Notes: generated from the sequence alone by a model not told the origin. DNA of 64,000 nucleotides from Mycolicibacterium mucogenicum DSM 44124 (GCF_005670685.2 NZ_CP062008.1:4340001-4404000); one strand, 5' to 3'. Counted from the first letter of the stretch, positions 8,363-19,259 are shown. Numbers and translations: made by a program.

Positions 8363-9457
8363 TCAGAGCTTTCCGCTGCGCAGGTCTTGGAGGCTCTTCA
8401 AAACGGCCGAGTCCCGTGTCCAGTTCTCCGGCTGGACGCGCTCCCAGAGCCCGCCCTTACCGGCCGCTCTGCCGAGCTCGTCCTCGCGCCGGAACCACTG
8501 CTCGGCAGTCCGAATCCGATTCGGGTGGATTTCGTCCAGCAATGCGTAGTCGCGCTTGATGATGCCGTCTTTCCACAGGTGCCAGAAGCCGGTGAAGTTG
8601 TCGCGAATTGTCATGGTGCTCGGGTCATTCGGGTCGGCGTTGTATCCGGTCGGGCTCGCGGCAGCGTGGCGGAGCGAACCCTGCCGCCAGTAGCCGTCAA
8701 TGTCGGTGTCGACGTATTGCGCGGGATGCCCGGTAACTGCTTCGAACGCCCGCGCAAGCTCGTGATACGAGATGTGGTCCACGGCGACCTCGAGGTCCAT
8801 CCCATTGGAACGGTCGGTGTTGTCGAAGAGCCACCGGACGTAGTAGCCGCAATCCTCGAGCGAGACATGGGGCACCGCGCCGTCGCCGAGTGGCACGCGC
8901 CAGGTGACGACGCCGTCCTCCACGCTGGGCGCCATGGGGGTCAGGGGCGAGATCGTCATCTCGATGTACGGCCCCGTCGTGAAGATCGCCGCGCCCATCC
9001 GAGCCGAATTCGCCTGATTTTGCAGCAGGATCCATTCGGCGATGCGCCCCTTGCCGTCGTAGTGCCCGACGCGGTACTTGGAGTCGTAGCCGGCCTTCTT
9101 CAGCCCGTAGTCGAGGTTGCCGTACACGAAGAATCTGATGCCCTCTTCGAGGGCGATCTCGTAAGCGCGCATGGCCCAATACATCTCGGTCTTCTCACCG
9201 GTGTTGAATCCGTCGATGTTGACGAACGCGCCGTCGCACCCGCGAAGACCCTCTCGCAGTAGCGCTTCGTCGGTGAACGTGCCTTCGAGTGAGGAGACGT
9301 TCGGCAGTTCGAGCAGCGATTTGGCGCGTGCACTCGTGGCATCGCGAGTGAGAAACCGGACGGCATACTTCCCGTCCGCGACGAGATCGCCGACGACCGG
9401 GATGCCCTGGGCCCCGGTCGCGCCGATCATGAAGATCTTCGACGTGGGATGTGACAT
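8363..9457 (-). CDS. NmrA-family NAD(P)-binding protein
   Basis: A 364-residue protein with a dinucleotide-binding N-terminus (MIGATGAQGIPVV, GxxGxxG) and the extended NmrA/isoflavone-reductase-like fold. It may be a redox-sensing regulator or an oxidoreductase; NmrA proteins often lack the catalytic Tyr-Lys pair, and none is obvious here. It is convergent with the secreted-protein gene and is followed upstream by a MarR regulator on the same strand. A sequence closely matching one before the MarR gene sits directly before this start, so the MarR protein probably controls it. Confidence 0.78.
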   Translation of the reverse strand: MSHPTSKIFMIGATGAQGIPVVGDLVADGKYAVRFLTRDATSARAKSLLELPNVSSLEGTFTDEALLREGLRGCDGAFVNIDGFNTGEKTEMYWAMRAYEIALEEGIRFFVYGNLDYGLKKAGYDSKYRVGHYDGKGRIAEWILLQNQANSARMGAAIFTTGPYIEMTISPLTPMAPSVEDGVVTWRVPLGDGAVPHVSLEDCGYYVRWLFDNTDRSNGMDLEVAVDHISYHELARAFEAVTGHPAQYVDTDIDGYWRQGSLRHAAASPTGYNADPNDPSTMTIRDNFTGFWHLWKDGIIKRDYALLDEIHPNRIRTAEQWFRREDELGRAAGKGGLWERVQPENWTRDSAVLKSLQDLRSGKL

Positions 9458-9471
9458 GACAGCTCCTCTAT

Positions 9472-9488
9472 TTGGTGTATATACAACA
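9472..9488. promoter_or_regulatory. MarR operator before the NmrA gene
   Basis: A perfect 10-bp palindrome, TGTATATACA, lies at 9476-9485, 15-31 nt upstream of the NmrA gene start when flanks are included. Read on the minus strand it gives GTTGTATATACACCA. The same string, with one base change, is found before the MarR gene at 9973-9987. Confidence 0.68.
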
Positions 9489-9523
9489 TTTGGGCATCGA
9501 CGGAAGCCGACCCCAACGATTTT

Positions 9524-9964
9524 TTACTCGCCGACCGACCGCACGACGTTGGTCGCGAGCGTCCGGACCGCCTCGACGCCGCCGGACCCCAGGAGTTCGG
9601 CGGCCTCCTGTTGCGCCTGTCGCCACGCCGGCATCACGGTCTCGATCTTCTGCCGGCCCGCTGCGGTCAGCGCGACCTCACGCACCCCTTTGGCGTTCGC
9701 GGAGACCGCGTCCACCCAACCGTGTTTCATCAACAGACTCAGGTTGCGGCTGACGGTCGACCGCTCCAGCTGCAGCACCTCGCCGATCCGGGCCGGCGAG
9801 CAGGGGCCCATCTTCCCCAGCGACGCCATGAGATTGATCTGGGCGATGCTGACGCCATGCTCTTCGAGGGCACGGTCGTACAGGCTCGTCACCGCCCGGC
9901 CGAGCAGCCGGACGCGAACCGCCAGGCAATTACTGGCGACCTCATCGACGGCAGAGTGGACCAT
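9524..9964 (-). CDS. MarR-family transcriptional regulator
   Basis: A 146-residue winged-helix regulator. The recognition region reads SPARIGEVLQLERSTVSRNL, followed by the wing segment and the ANAKGVREVALTAAGR turn typical of MarR proteins. These repressors normally release DNA on binding small aromatic or electrophilic compounds. It lies 66 nt upstream of the NmrA gene on the same strand. The near-identical operator before each gene argues for autoregulation plus control of the NmrA gene. Confidence 0.85.
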   Translation of the reverse strand: MVHSAVDEVASNCLAVRVRLLGRAVTSLYDRALEEHGVSIAQINLMASLGKMGPCSPARIGEVLQLERSTVSRNLSLLMKHGWVDAVSANAKGVREVALTAAGRQKIETVMPAWRQAQQEAAELLGSGGVEAVRTLATNVVRSVGE

Positions 9965-9972
9965 GTCGCCAT

Positions 9973-9989
9973 TGTTGCATATACACCAC
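9973..9989. promoter_or_regulatory. MarR operator before the MarR gene
   Basis: GTTGCATATACACCA lies 9-25 nt upstream of the MarR gene start. It matches the minus-strand reading of the site before the NmrA gene at 14 of 15 positions. It could also affect the divergent MpaB-like gene. Confidence 0.65.
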
Positions 9990-10105
9990 CGGTGGGCAAC
10001 GAACGGCCGCCGAACCGGGCGACCGATACGGTCACCGCAAACTTGACAGGCGTCAACCGGGTGCTACGTTCACTGGACGCACCGACAGGTATCGACAGGA
10101 GGACC

Positions 10106-11344
10106 GTGCCTGCACCGTCAGCATTCCGGTGGCCGGAGGCACGCGAGGCCGGGCCGCATGCCCGAATCCGCAAGGCGGTCAAACGAATCACCCGTTTCGA
10201 CCTGTTCCCCCGCGACGAGATCGTCGATGGTTACGCACGCCTGCTCACCACCGGCGACCCGGTTGCCGAGCGGTTCGTCGACGAGACCTTCCTCGGCGAT
10301 CTCGGGCCGCAGCAGTCCCGCGCGCTCCTGAACAAGGCACTCGACCTCGGCATCGATCAGGTGCCGGAGGCCCCGGATTCCATGCGGCAGCTGTTCGCCG
10401 AATTCGAGGTGATCCCCGACTGGGTGGACCCGGAACTGATCGAGCAGGGCGCCGCGGTATGGCGCCGCTGGGGCTACACCCTGGGCGCCATCGGCAATGC
10501 GGGCACCCTCGACACGTACACCGAAGGCTCGCTGGCCGTGCCGCTCTCGCTCTCGGGCGGATACGCGGGCGCGTCGGCGCTGAACCGCTACCTGGAGACC
10601 ACCCGATGGTGGATCGAGGTATGCCGCCCCGGTGCGGCCCTGACTCCGGGCTCGCTGGGCCGACGCATCTCGATGCAGGTCCGGGTGATGCACGTCAGCG
10701 TCCGCCTGCGGGTGGCGGAAAACGCGGAATGGGACAGCGCCCGCTGGGGGCTGCCGATCAGCCAGGCCGAGATGATGCTCACCCTGCTCGGCGGCAGCGT
10801 CGGCCCCGCACTGGGTCTGTACTCACTGGGCTACCTCACGTCGCCGCAGGAAATCCGCGCGGCCATGCATTTCAACCGCTACCTCGGCCATCTGGTCGGG
10901 GTGCAGTCCGAGGTGTTCCCCAAGACCGTCGCCGACGGGGTTCGGATGCTGTATCTGTTCGACGCCACCCGGTCGCATGACTCGGGCGCGGCCGGTACCG
11001 AATTGGTGGAGTCGTTCGTCCCGTCTTTCGCGCCCCGCGAGGACCAGACCGGGCTGCAGCGGTGGCGCGCCAAACTACATCTGCACATCCAGTCCGGCTA
11101 CACCCGGCTGTTCATGCTGCCCTGGAACCGCAAGCAGTACCGGTTGCCGTCGCCATGGCTGGGGTTGACGCTGCTACTGGCCCGTGCGCCCTTCATCACC
11201 GTGCTGGAGGCCGCCCGCCGGGTCAGCCCAGCCGTCGACGCGGCCTGGCAACGACGCTCGGTGCAGGCCTGGGAGCGCTGGCAACGCTGGGCCTCAGAAC
11301 ACAAGCCCGAGCAGTACATCGCCACCAACCCGTTGCGACGCTGA
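10106..11344 (+). CDS. MpaB/Lcp-family (DUF2236) oxygenase-like protein
   Basis: A 412-residue protein of the latex-clearing-protein / mycophenolic-acid MpaB catalytic family, formerly DUF2236. These are haem-b proteins, and some cleave isoprenoid chains oxidatively. Visible family features are the N-terminal FDLFPRDEIVDGYARLL region, the RVMHVSVR helix whose His is a likely haem ligand, and a FNRYLGHLVGV segment. A GTG start at 10106 is chosen because it follows AGGAGG closely; the frame is open back to 9611. The substrate is unknown. It is convergent with the yhjD-like gene, 4 nt apart. Confidence 0.75.
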   Translation: MPAPSAFRWPEAREAGPHARIRKAVKRITRFDLFPRDEIVDGYARLLTTGDPVAERFVDETFLGDLGPQQSRALLNKALDLGIDQVPEAPDSMRQLFAEFEVIPDWVDPELIEQGAAVWRRWGYTLGAIGNAGTLDTYTEGSLAVPLSLSGGYAGASALNRYLETTRWWIEVCRPGAALTPGSLGRRISMQVRVMHVSVRLRVAENAEWDSARWGLPISQAEMMLTLLGGSVGPALGLYSLGYLTSPQEIRAAMHFNRYLGHLVGVQSEVFPKTVADGVRMLYLFDATRSHDSGAAGTELVESFVPSFAPREDQTGLQRWRAKLHLHIQSGYTRLFMLPWNRKQYRLPSPWLGLTLLLARAPFITVLEAARRVSPAVDAAWQRRSVQAWERWQRWASEHKPEQYIATNPLRR

Positions 11345-11348
11345 GTTC

Positions 11349-12371
11349 CTAGCGGCGGCGGGTGAGCCGCGAAAGACCCAGTCCACCAAGCAGACCCACG
11401 GCCGCGCCGACCGCCACACTGTTCGCGTCGACACCCTCGCGCTCGCGGTAACGGGTGACGATCGCCGCCGGGCCGGGCGGCGCCACCGGCGCCAGCGCCA
11501 TGGTGTCCGCGGCCGTGGCCGCCCACGCCGTCGAGAACAGGATCAGCCGCGCGGTGACGTAGGCGAACACCATCAGGCCCAGCACGGGACCGAACGTCGC
11601 ACCGGCCGGACCGTGCATGACGGTCCGCAGATAGATCGAGGCGACCTGCTTGAACAGCTCGAAGCCCACTGCGGCGATCAGGGCCGCACGGGCCGAGCTG
11701 CGCAGGCTGACCTTCTCGCGCGGCAGCCGGGCGATGATCCAGGTGAACATCAGCCACGCCACAAGGAACGACACCGTCAACGACGCCACCCGCAGCAGGA
11801 CACCGAGACCCGGCACGTGCCCGACGCCGAACCAGTGCAGGACCGTCGTCATCAATCCGGTGTCGCCGAGGGCGGTCAGGCCGATGGTGACGACGATGGC
11901 CAGGAACGCCGAGACCAGCGCCAGCAGATCGGACAGCTTGGTACCCAGCCAGCCATCTGGTTCGCTCTGCTGCTCCCACATCTCGGTGAGGGCCTTGCGC
12001 AGATTCGCCATCCAGCCCAGGCCGGCCCACGCCGCGGTCGCCAGGCCGATGACGCCGACCGAGGTGCGTGATTTCACGGCCGAGTCCATCAGTCCGACCA
12101 GCTGGTTACCGAAGTCGCCCGCGACCGCGGACCGGATATGCACCTCGAGCTCGGCCAGCAGCTCCGGCCGGGACGCCAGCACGAAGCCACCCACCGCAAA
12201 ACCGACCATGAGCAGCGGGAACAGCGCGAATACCGTGAAGTAGGTGATGCCGGCGGCATAGAAGTCACCGTTGCACTGCTGGTAGCGGTCCTGGGCCCGC
12301 ATGATCCGATCCAGCCACGGATGCCGCTGACGCAGTCGGTCGAGTAGGCCCGGCTGGTCCGAGTCGGTCAT
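11349..12371 (-). CDS. YihY/YhjD-family inner membrane protein
   Basis: A 340-residue integral membrane protein with six hydrophobic segments and the YihY signature GITYFTVFALFPLL near residue 45, GLGWMANLRKAL, and GATFGPVLGLM. E. coli YhjD is linked to lipid A export suppression; the function in mycobacteria is unknown. ATG at 12371 is preferred, with GGGGG 10 nt upstream; a TTG at 12380 sits too close to that site. It follows trpS on the same strand, matching the M. tuberculosis order Rv3335c-trpS as I remember it. Confidence 0.83.
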   Translation of the reverse strand: MTDSDQPGLLDRLRQRHPWLDRIMRAQDRYQQCNGDFYAAGITYFTVFALFPLLMVGFAVGGFVLASRPELLAELEVHIRSAVAGDFGNQLVGLMDSAVKSRTSVGVIGLATAAWAGLGWMANLRKALTEMWEQQSEPDGWLGTKLSDLLALVSAFLAIVVTIGLTALGDTGLMTTVLHWFGVGHVPGLGVLLRVASLTVSFLVAWLMFTWIIARLPREKVSLRSSARAALIAAVGFELFKQVASIYLRTVMHGPAGATFGPVLGLMVFAYVTARLILFSTAWAATAADTMALAPVAPPGPAAIVTRYREREGVDANSVAVGAAVGLLGGLGLSRLTRRR

Positions 12372-12446
12372 TTTCGGCAAACCCCCTTGTCTGCCGAAAA
12401 GCCTAGTGTGCGCCGCCCCGGGTGTCCCGGCGCGGCGTCCGCAATG

Positions 12447-14256
<1,810 letters not shown>

Positions 14257-14283
14257 CAGATCGATTCACCTCTTGACGGCCTT

Positions 14284-14299
14284 ATTGGTATATGCCAAT
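14284..14299. promoter_or_regulatory. GntR operator 1 (distal)
   Basis: ATTGGTATATGCCAAT is a 16-bp palindrome with one mismatch, about 28 nt upstream of the regulator's own start and 58 nt before the porter gene. It has the DasR/NagR pattern TGGT-N4-ACCA with one arm change. Confidence 0.78.
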
Positions 14300-14311
14300 C
14301 TAGCACCTACC

Positions 14312-14331
14312 AAATTGGTATAGACCAATTT
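14312..14331. promoter_or_regulatory. GntR operator 2 (proximal to the porter gene)
   Basis: AAATTGGTATAGACCAATTT is a 20-bp palindrome with one central mismatched pair. Its core TGGTATAGACCA differs from the DasR consensus at one base. Its centre is 30 bp, about three helical turns, from operator 1, so dimers would bind on the same DNA face. Confidence 0.82.
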
Positions 14332-14356
14332 CCACTCCAGCGAGAGGACTCCGCGC

Positions 14357-15766
14357 GTGGGCACCACCAAAACACCGAGAACATCGAGACTGGGCCTACT
14401 CGTGGGAGTCGCCGCGGCGAGCGTCGGCGTCATCTACGGCTACGACCTGTCCAACATCGCCGGCGCGATGCTGTTCATCCCCAAGGAGTTCGATCTCGAC
14501 ACCGCGGGCGTGCAGTGGATCACCACCATGGTGGTGATCGGCGAGATCGCGGGCGCCATCGTCGGCGGCTGGCTGGCCAACAAGATCGGCCGCAAGAAGT
14601 CGATGGTCCTGGTCGCCACCACCTACGCCGCGTTCGCGTTGATGTGCGCAATGTCGGTCTCGGTGCCGATGCTGATGACAGCCCGCCTTCTACTGGGCCT
14701 GACCATCGGCGTCTCGGTGGTCGTCGTCCCGGTGTTCGTCGCCGAATCGGCACCCGCAAGCATCCGCGGGTCACTGCTGGTGGCCTATCAGGTGGCCACC
14801 GTCATCGGCATCATCATCGGCTACCTGGCCGCCTACGCGCTGGCCGGCTCCGGGAGCTGGCGGTGGATGCTGGGTCTGGCCGCCGTGCCCGCCCTCGTGG
14901 TCGCCGTCGTCCTGATGCGTATGCCCGACACCGCCCGGTGGTACATGCTCAAGGGCCGGGTCGCCGAAGCGCGGCGCACGCTGGCGATGGTCGATCCCGA
15001 CGCCGACATCGATGCCGAAATCCAAGAGATCGGCCGGGCCCTGCACGAAGAACGCGGCGGCACCTTCCGCGAGATGCTGCGTCCGCCCTACCTGCGGGCG
15101 ACGGTGTTCGTCGTCGTCCTCGGCTTCTTCATCCAGATCACCGGCATCAACGCCATCGTCTACTACAGCCCGAAACTGTTCGAGGCCATGGGTTTCCACG
15201 GCAACTTCGCCCTGCTGGTCCTGCCCGCCCTGGTGCAGGTGGCCGCCCTCATCGCGGTCTTCATCTCGCTGGTGCTCGTGGACCGGCTCGGCCGGCGGCC
15301 GATCCTGCTGGGCGGTATCGGCATGATGATCGCCGCCAACGCACTGCTCGTCGGGGTGTTCCTGGCCGGATCGAACTTCGGCGGGGCGCTGACCACGCTG
15401 GGCTTCATCGGCGTACTGCTGTTCACCGTCGGCTTCACGTTCGGGTTCGGCGCCCTGGTCTGGGTCTACGCTGGAGAGAGCTTCCCGTCCCAACTGCGCT
15501 CGATGGGCTCCAGTGCGATGCTGACCTCCGACCTCGTCGGTAATGCGATCGTCGCCGGCTTCTTCCTCACCATGCTCCAAACCCTCGGTGGCTCTGGCAC
15601 ATTCATCGTGTTCGGCGGCCTGGCCGCGCTCGCCTTCGTCTTCGTGTACCGCTTCGCCCCGGAGACCAAGGGCCGCCAGCTCGAAGAAATCCGGCACTTC
15701 TGGGAGAACGACGGCACCTGGCCGTCGGACACCGACATCGAGCAAGCTGACGCGCAGGCCGCCTGA
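14357..15766 (+). CDS. Sugar-porter MFS transporter, probable N-acetylglucosamine uptake
   Basis: A 469-residue major-facilitator protein with 12 predicted membrane segments. It has sugar-porter signatures: GYDLSNIAGAM in the first segment, the loop 2-3 motif GRKKSMV, the PESPRW-like MPDTARWYMLKGR, QITGINAIVYYSP in segment 7, DRLGRRPIL, and PETKG near the end. It starts with GTG at 14357 behind GAGAGG. It is the first gene of an operon followed by kinase, deaminase and deacetylase, with a TGATG overlap to the kinase. GlcNAc as substrate is inferred from those neighbours. An MFS porter rather than a PTS means the sugar enters unphosphorylated, which fits the dedicated kinase. Confidence 0.85.
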   Translation: MGTTKTPRTSRLGLLVGVAAASVGVIYGYDLSNIAGAMLFIPKEFDLDTAGVQWITTMVVIGEIAGAIVGGWLANKIGRKKSMVLVATTYAAFALMCAMSVSVPMLMTARLLLGLTIGVSVVVVPVFVAESAPASIRGSLLVAYQVATVIGIIIGYLAAYALAGSGSWRWMLGLAAVPALVVAVVLMRMPDTARWYMLKGRVAEARRTLAMVDPDADIDAEIQEIGRALHEERGGTFREMLRPPYLRATVFVVVLGFFIQITGINAIVYYSPKLFEAMGFHGNFALLVLPALVQVAALIAVFISLVLVDRLGRRPILLGGIGMMIAANALLVGVFLAGSNFGGALTTLGFIGVLLFTVGFTFGFGALVWVYAGESFPSQLRSMGSSAMLTSDLVGNAIVAGFFLTMLQTLGGSGTFIVFGGLAALAFVFVYRFAPETKGRQLEEIRHFWENDGTWPSDTDIEQADAQAA

Positions 15767-16668
15767 TGACCGTCATCGGACTGGACATCGGCGGTTCCAA
15801 GACCCAGGCGGTTCGGGTCGAGAACGGCAGCGTCGTCGCCGAAGCCATCGCCGGCAGCGCGAACATCTCGTCGGTCGGCGTCGAAGAAGCCGGACGCCAG
15901 CTGGACGTCATCCTGCACCGCTTGGGCGCCAAGGGAATTCAGGCGGTCTGCGCGGGCGCGGCCGGTGTCGAGACGCCGGCCGGCGAAGCTCGGCTGCGCG
16001 ACCTGCTCGCACAGCGGCTGCCGTGTGCGCGGGTCCGGGTGGTGCACGACAGCCAACTCATCCTGGCCGCCGCCGGCGTGCGCGACGGCATCGCCGTCAT
16101 CTCCGGCACCGGATCGGTGGCCTTCGGTCGGCGCGGTGGACAGCAGAGCCGCACCGGCGGGTGGGGATACCTGCTCGGCGACGAGGGCAGCGGCTACTGG
16201 GTGGCGCGGGAAGCGGTGCGGCGCAGCATCGCCCGGATCGATCGCGGCGCGCCGGCCGACCGGCTGGGCCAGCAGCTCGCGGCCGACTGCGGGCTGCAGT
16301 TCCCCGGCCAACTGCTCGATCACTTCTACGACCAGCCCGACCGGCGGTACTGGGCCGGCCGGGCCCGCGTCGTGTTCGAACTGGCCAGTGACGGTGACCG
16401 AGTGAGCCGTCAGATCGTCGACGAAGCCGGCACCGCCCTGGCCCAGCTGGCGGTGTCCGTCGGCACCCGGCTGGATTTCACCGGGCCGGTGGTGCTTGCC
16501 GGTGGCCTGGCGGTCCACCAGCCGGCCCTGCAGAAAGTGGTGCGGCAGCGCCTGATCGAGCGGCAGTTCACCGATGTGCGGGTGCTGGCCGTCGACCCGG
16601 TCCGCGGCGCCGTCGAACTCGCCCAACGACTACTACCGCATTGTGACCCAGACAAGGAGAAGAAGTGA
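15766..16668 (+). CDS. N-acetylglucosamine kinase (BadF/BadG/BcrA ATPase family)
   Basis: A 300-residue ASKHA-fold sugar kinase. The phosphate-1 motif GLDIGGSKTQAV is at residues 5-16. The catalytic-region acidic residue lies in VVHDSQLILAAAG, the phosphate-2 loop is ISGTGSVAFGRR, and GGWGYLLGDEGSGYW is the signature of GlcNAc kinases of the NAGK type. A late adenosine motif, VVLAGGLA, is present. It should phosphorylate imported GlcNAc to GlcNAc-6-phosphate. Start and stop overlap both neighbours (TGATG before, GTGA after), so the operon is tightly coupled. Confidence 0.85.
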   Translation: MTVIGLDIGGSKTQAVRVENGSVVAEAIAGSANISSVGVEEAGRQLDVILHRLGAKGIQAVCAGAAGVETPAGEARLRDLLAQRLPCARVRVVHDSQLILAAAGVRDGIAVISGTGSVAFGRRGGQQSRTGGWGYLLGDEGSGYWVAREAVRRSIARIDRGAPADRLGQQLAADCGLQFPGQLLDHFYDQPDRRYWAGRARVVFELASDGDRVSRQIVDEAGTALAQLAVSVGTRLDFTGPVVLAGGLAVHQPALQKVVRQRLIERQFTDVRVLAVDPVRGAVELAQRLLPHCDPDKEKK

Positions 16669-17705
16669 GCCCCGATCACACGTCCCCCGGCCATCTGATG
16701 GCCGCCGAAATCGCCGAACAGCCGCAGGTCTGGCGCCGGCTGCTCGATGAGGGCCGCGATCCCATCCGCGCCGCCGCCGCGCAGATCGCCGCCGCCGCAC
16801 CACGATTCGTCCTGTTCGTCGCGCGCGGCACCAGCGACCACGCGGCGCTGTACGCCAAGTACCTCGTGGAGATCAACCACGGGCTGCCCGCCGGTCTGGT
16901 GTCCCCGTCGACCATGACCGTCTACGGCGCCCAGCCCGACCTGCGCGACGTGCTGTATGTCGCGGTGAGCCAGTCCGGGGGTTCGCCGGACCTGGTGCGC
17001 TCGGTGGAAGTGGCCCGCGCGCAAGGTGCGCTGACGGTGGCCGTCACCAACAACGCCGCCTCGGATCTGGCTGCGGCGGCGGAGATCCACATCGACGTGC
17101 TGGCCGGTGCCGAGAAGTCGGTGGCCGCGACCAAGTCCTACACCGCCGAATTGCTCGCCCTGCAACTGCTGCTCGGCCAGGACGGCGACGGCGTCGACGC
17201 GCTGCCCGACCTCGGCGAGCAGGTGCTGTCCTTCGGGGAACAGGTTCGCGAGGTCGCGCAGCGCTACCGGTTCGCGCAACGACTCATCGCCACCGCCCGC
17301 GGCTACTCCTACCCCACCGCGCGCGAGGCCGCCCTCAAGCTGATGGAGACGTCGTACCTTTCCGCACAGGCGTTTTCGGGCGCCGATCTGCTGCACGGCC
17401 CCCTCGCCACCGTCGACCCCCAGGTACCCGTGCTCGCGGTGGTGCCCGAAGGTGCCGGCGGACAGGCCATGGCGCCGGTGCTGGAACGGCTCGCCGAGCG
17501 CCACGCCGACGTGTTCGGGGTCGGCGCTCCCGCGGCCCTTTCCGGCCTGGCCGGCGGCATCGCGCTGCCCAGCGGAGTCAGCGACGAGCTCTCCCCGCTG
17601 CTGGAAATCCTTCCGCTGCAACAGCTTGCGCTGCACCTGGCACTCGCCCGCGGCGGCGACCCCGACCAACCACGCGGGCTGCGGAAGGTCACGGAGACGC
17701 TATGA
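16665..17705 (+). CDS. SIS-domain glucosamine-6-phosphate deaminase (NagB-II type)
   Basis: A 346-residue protein with two SIS sugar-isomerase domains and no glutaminase domain. The first has FVARGTSDHAALYAKYLVE and VAVSQSGGSPDLVRS; the second has ATARGYSYPTAREAALKLMETSYLSAQAFSG in pieces. It is therefore like the isomerase half of GlmS or the NagB-II deaminases. In this operon it most likely converts GlcN-6-P to fructose-6-P and ammonia. GTG at 16665 follows AAGGAG and overlaps the kinase stop; the stop overlaps nagA as ATGA. Confidence 0.82.
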   Translation: MSPDHTSPGHLMAAEIAEQPQVWRRLLDEGRDPIRAAAAQIAAAAPRFVLFVARGTSDHAALYAKYLVEINHGLPAGLVSPSTMTVYGAQPDLRDVLYVAVSQSGGSPDLVRSVEVARAQGALTVAVTNNAASDLAAAAEIHIDVLAGAEKSVAATKSYTAELLALQLLLGQDGDGVDALPDLGEQVLSFGEQVREVAQRYRFAQRLIATARGYSYPTAREAALKLMETSYLSAQAFSGADLLHGPLATVDPQVPVLAVVPEGAGGQAMAPVLERLAERHADVFGVGAPAALSGLAGGIALPSGVSDELSPLLEILPLQQLALHLALARGGDPDQPRGLRKVTETL

Positions 17706-18868
17706 CGCTGATCGCCGCGGGCGCGGTCGTGACGTCCTGCGGAGTGCACCGGCCCGGCTGGGTCGAGACGTCCGCGGGCCGGATCATCGACGTCGGCGCC
17801 GGCGCCCCACCCAGGGCTCCGGACCACGGCTACGCCGATGCGATCGTGGTGCCGGGGTTCGTCGACATCCACGTGCACGGGGGCGGCGGCGCGTCGTACA
17901 CCGAGCCATCGGCGGACGAAATCGCCCGCGCGGCAGCATTCCACCGTCGCCACGGCACCACGACGACGCTCGCCAGCCTCGTCACCGCGGGCCCGGCCGA
18001 GCTGCTCACCCAGGTCCGTGCGCTCACCGCCGCAGCGCGGGCCGGGGTGATCGCCGGCATCCACCTCGAAGGGCCGTGGCTCAGTGCGGCCCGCTGCGGC
18101 GCGCACGATGCCGGCCGGCTGCGGGACCCCGATCCCGTCGAGATCGACGCACTGCTCGACGCCGCCGACGGCACCATCCGGATGGTCACCGTGGCGCCCG
18201 AACTGCCCAGCGGCATCTCCGCCATCCGGCATCTCGTTGCCGCGGGAGTCGTTGTCGCCGTTGGCCATACCGATGGCAGCTACGACCAGACCCGGGCCGC
18301 CCTCGAGGCGGGCGCCACCGTCGGGACGCACGTGTTCAACGCCATGCGACCACTGCACCATCGGGACCCCGGACCTGCGATGGCCCTGCTCGAAGACCCG
18401 CGGGCCACGGTGGAGCTGATCGCCGACGGCGTCCACGTCCATGACGCGCTGCTGCGTCATGTCGTCGAGTCCGCCGGCCCCGACCGCGTCGCGCTGATCA
18501 CCGACGCCATGGCCGCCGCCGGCCTTCCGGACGGCTCCTTCCGGCTCGGTGCGCTCGATGTCGAGGTCCGGGACGCGATCGCGCGGGTGCGGGGCCAGTC
18601 GACGATCGCGGGAAGTACCGCGACCATGGACCGTGTTTTTCGCGCGGCCGTGCCCAATTCGGCCTCCGATGCGCAGTTGTTGGCCGCCGCCGCGATGACC
18701 GCGACGACACCCGCGCGCGCGGTGGGGCTGTCGCGGGTCGGCAGCCTTGCCCCGGGCCTGGCCGCCGATCTCGTCGTGCTCGGCACGGACCTGGACGTCG
18801 TCGCCGTCATGGCCGACGGCGAGTTGGTGGTCAGTCTGGCGTCGGCGCCAGGCGTTGCAACACCTTGA
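17702..18868 (+). CDS. nagA: N-acetylglucosamine-6-phosphate deacetylase
   Basis: A 388-residue amidohydrolase. It has the metal motif HVHGGGG near residue 57, HLEGPWL with the metal-binding Glu, the histidines in VGHTDG and GTHVFNAM, the DGVHVH segment, and the catalytic Asp in LITDAM. It removes acetate from GlcNAc-6-P to give GlcN-6-P, the substrate of the upstream SIS deaminase. It completes the pathway uptake-phosphorylation-deacetylation-deamination in one operon. The 3' end overlaps the convergent MarR gene by 38 nt. Confidence 0.92.
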   Translation: MTLIAAGAVVTSCGVHRPGWVETSAGRIIDVGAGAPPRAPDHGYADAIVVPGFVDIHVHGGGGASYTEPSADEIARAAAFHRRHGTTTTLASLVTAGPAELLTQVRALTAAARAGVIAGIHLEGPWLSAARCGAHDAGRLRDPDPVEIDALLDAADGTIRMVTVAPELPSGISAIRHLVAAGVVVAVGHTDGSYDQTRAALEAGATVGTHVFNAMRPLHHRDPGPAMALLEDPRATVELIADGVHVHDALLRHVVESAGPDRVALITDAMAAAGLPDGSFRLGALDVEVRDAIARVRGQSTIAGSTATMDRVFRAAVPNSASDAQLLAAAAMTATTPARAVGLSRVGSLAPGLAADLVVLGTDLDVVAVMADGELVVSLASAPGVATP

Positions 18869-19253
18869 GGAAGACCCGTCGCTCCTCGGCGCTCAGCTCG
18901 CCGAGCCAGTGCTCCTCACCGCGCTGAACGTCGGCCTGCACCGCATCTTTGAGGCGACGCCCGGCTGCGGTTATCGACAGCAGCCGGACCCGCCGGTCGT
19001 CGGGGTCGGGTGTGCGCTCGATGTAGCCGCGGTCCTGCAGGTCGTCGAGCGTGCGGATGATGCGGGTCTTGTCGGCGCCGATCGCCTGCGCCAGCACAGC
19101 CTGCGACCGCATCGGCGTCTCATCGAGCGCCAGCAGCACGACGTAGCCCCACATGCTCACGCCGTGCTTGTCGAGAATGGGCTGCTCGGCAGCCATCAAC
19201 TCGCGCAGCAGCGGCGCGAGCATCGCAGCGAGGTCAGGGCGCTTGGCCGGCAT
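18831..19253 (-). CDS. MarR-family transcriptional regulator
   Basis: A 140-residue winged-helix protein. The helix-turn-helix AVLAQAIGADKTRIIRTLDDL and the wing with DPDDRRVRLLSITAAGR are typical MarR features. It is convergent with nagA, overlapping its end, and divergent from the DinB-like gene 51 nt away. A repeated 11-bp motif fills that gap, so the divergent gene is the likely target and autoregulation is likely. Confidence 0.83.
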   Translation of the reverse strand: MPAKRPDLAAMLAPLLRELMAAEQPILDKHGVSMWGYVVLLALDETPMRSQAVLAQAIGADKTRIIRTLDDLQDRGYIERTPDPDDRRVRLLSITAAGRRLKDAVQADVQRGEEHWLGELSAEERRVFLKVLQRLAPTPD

Positions 19254-19259
19254 CCGGTC

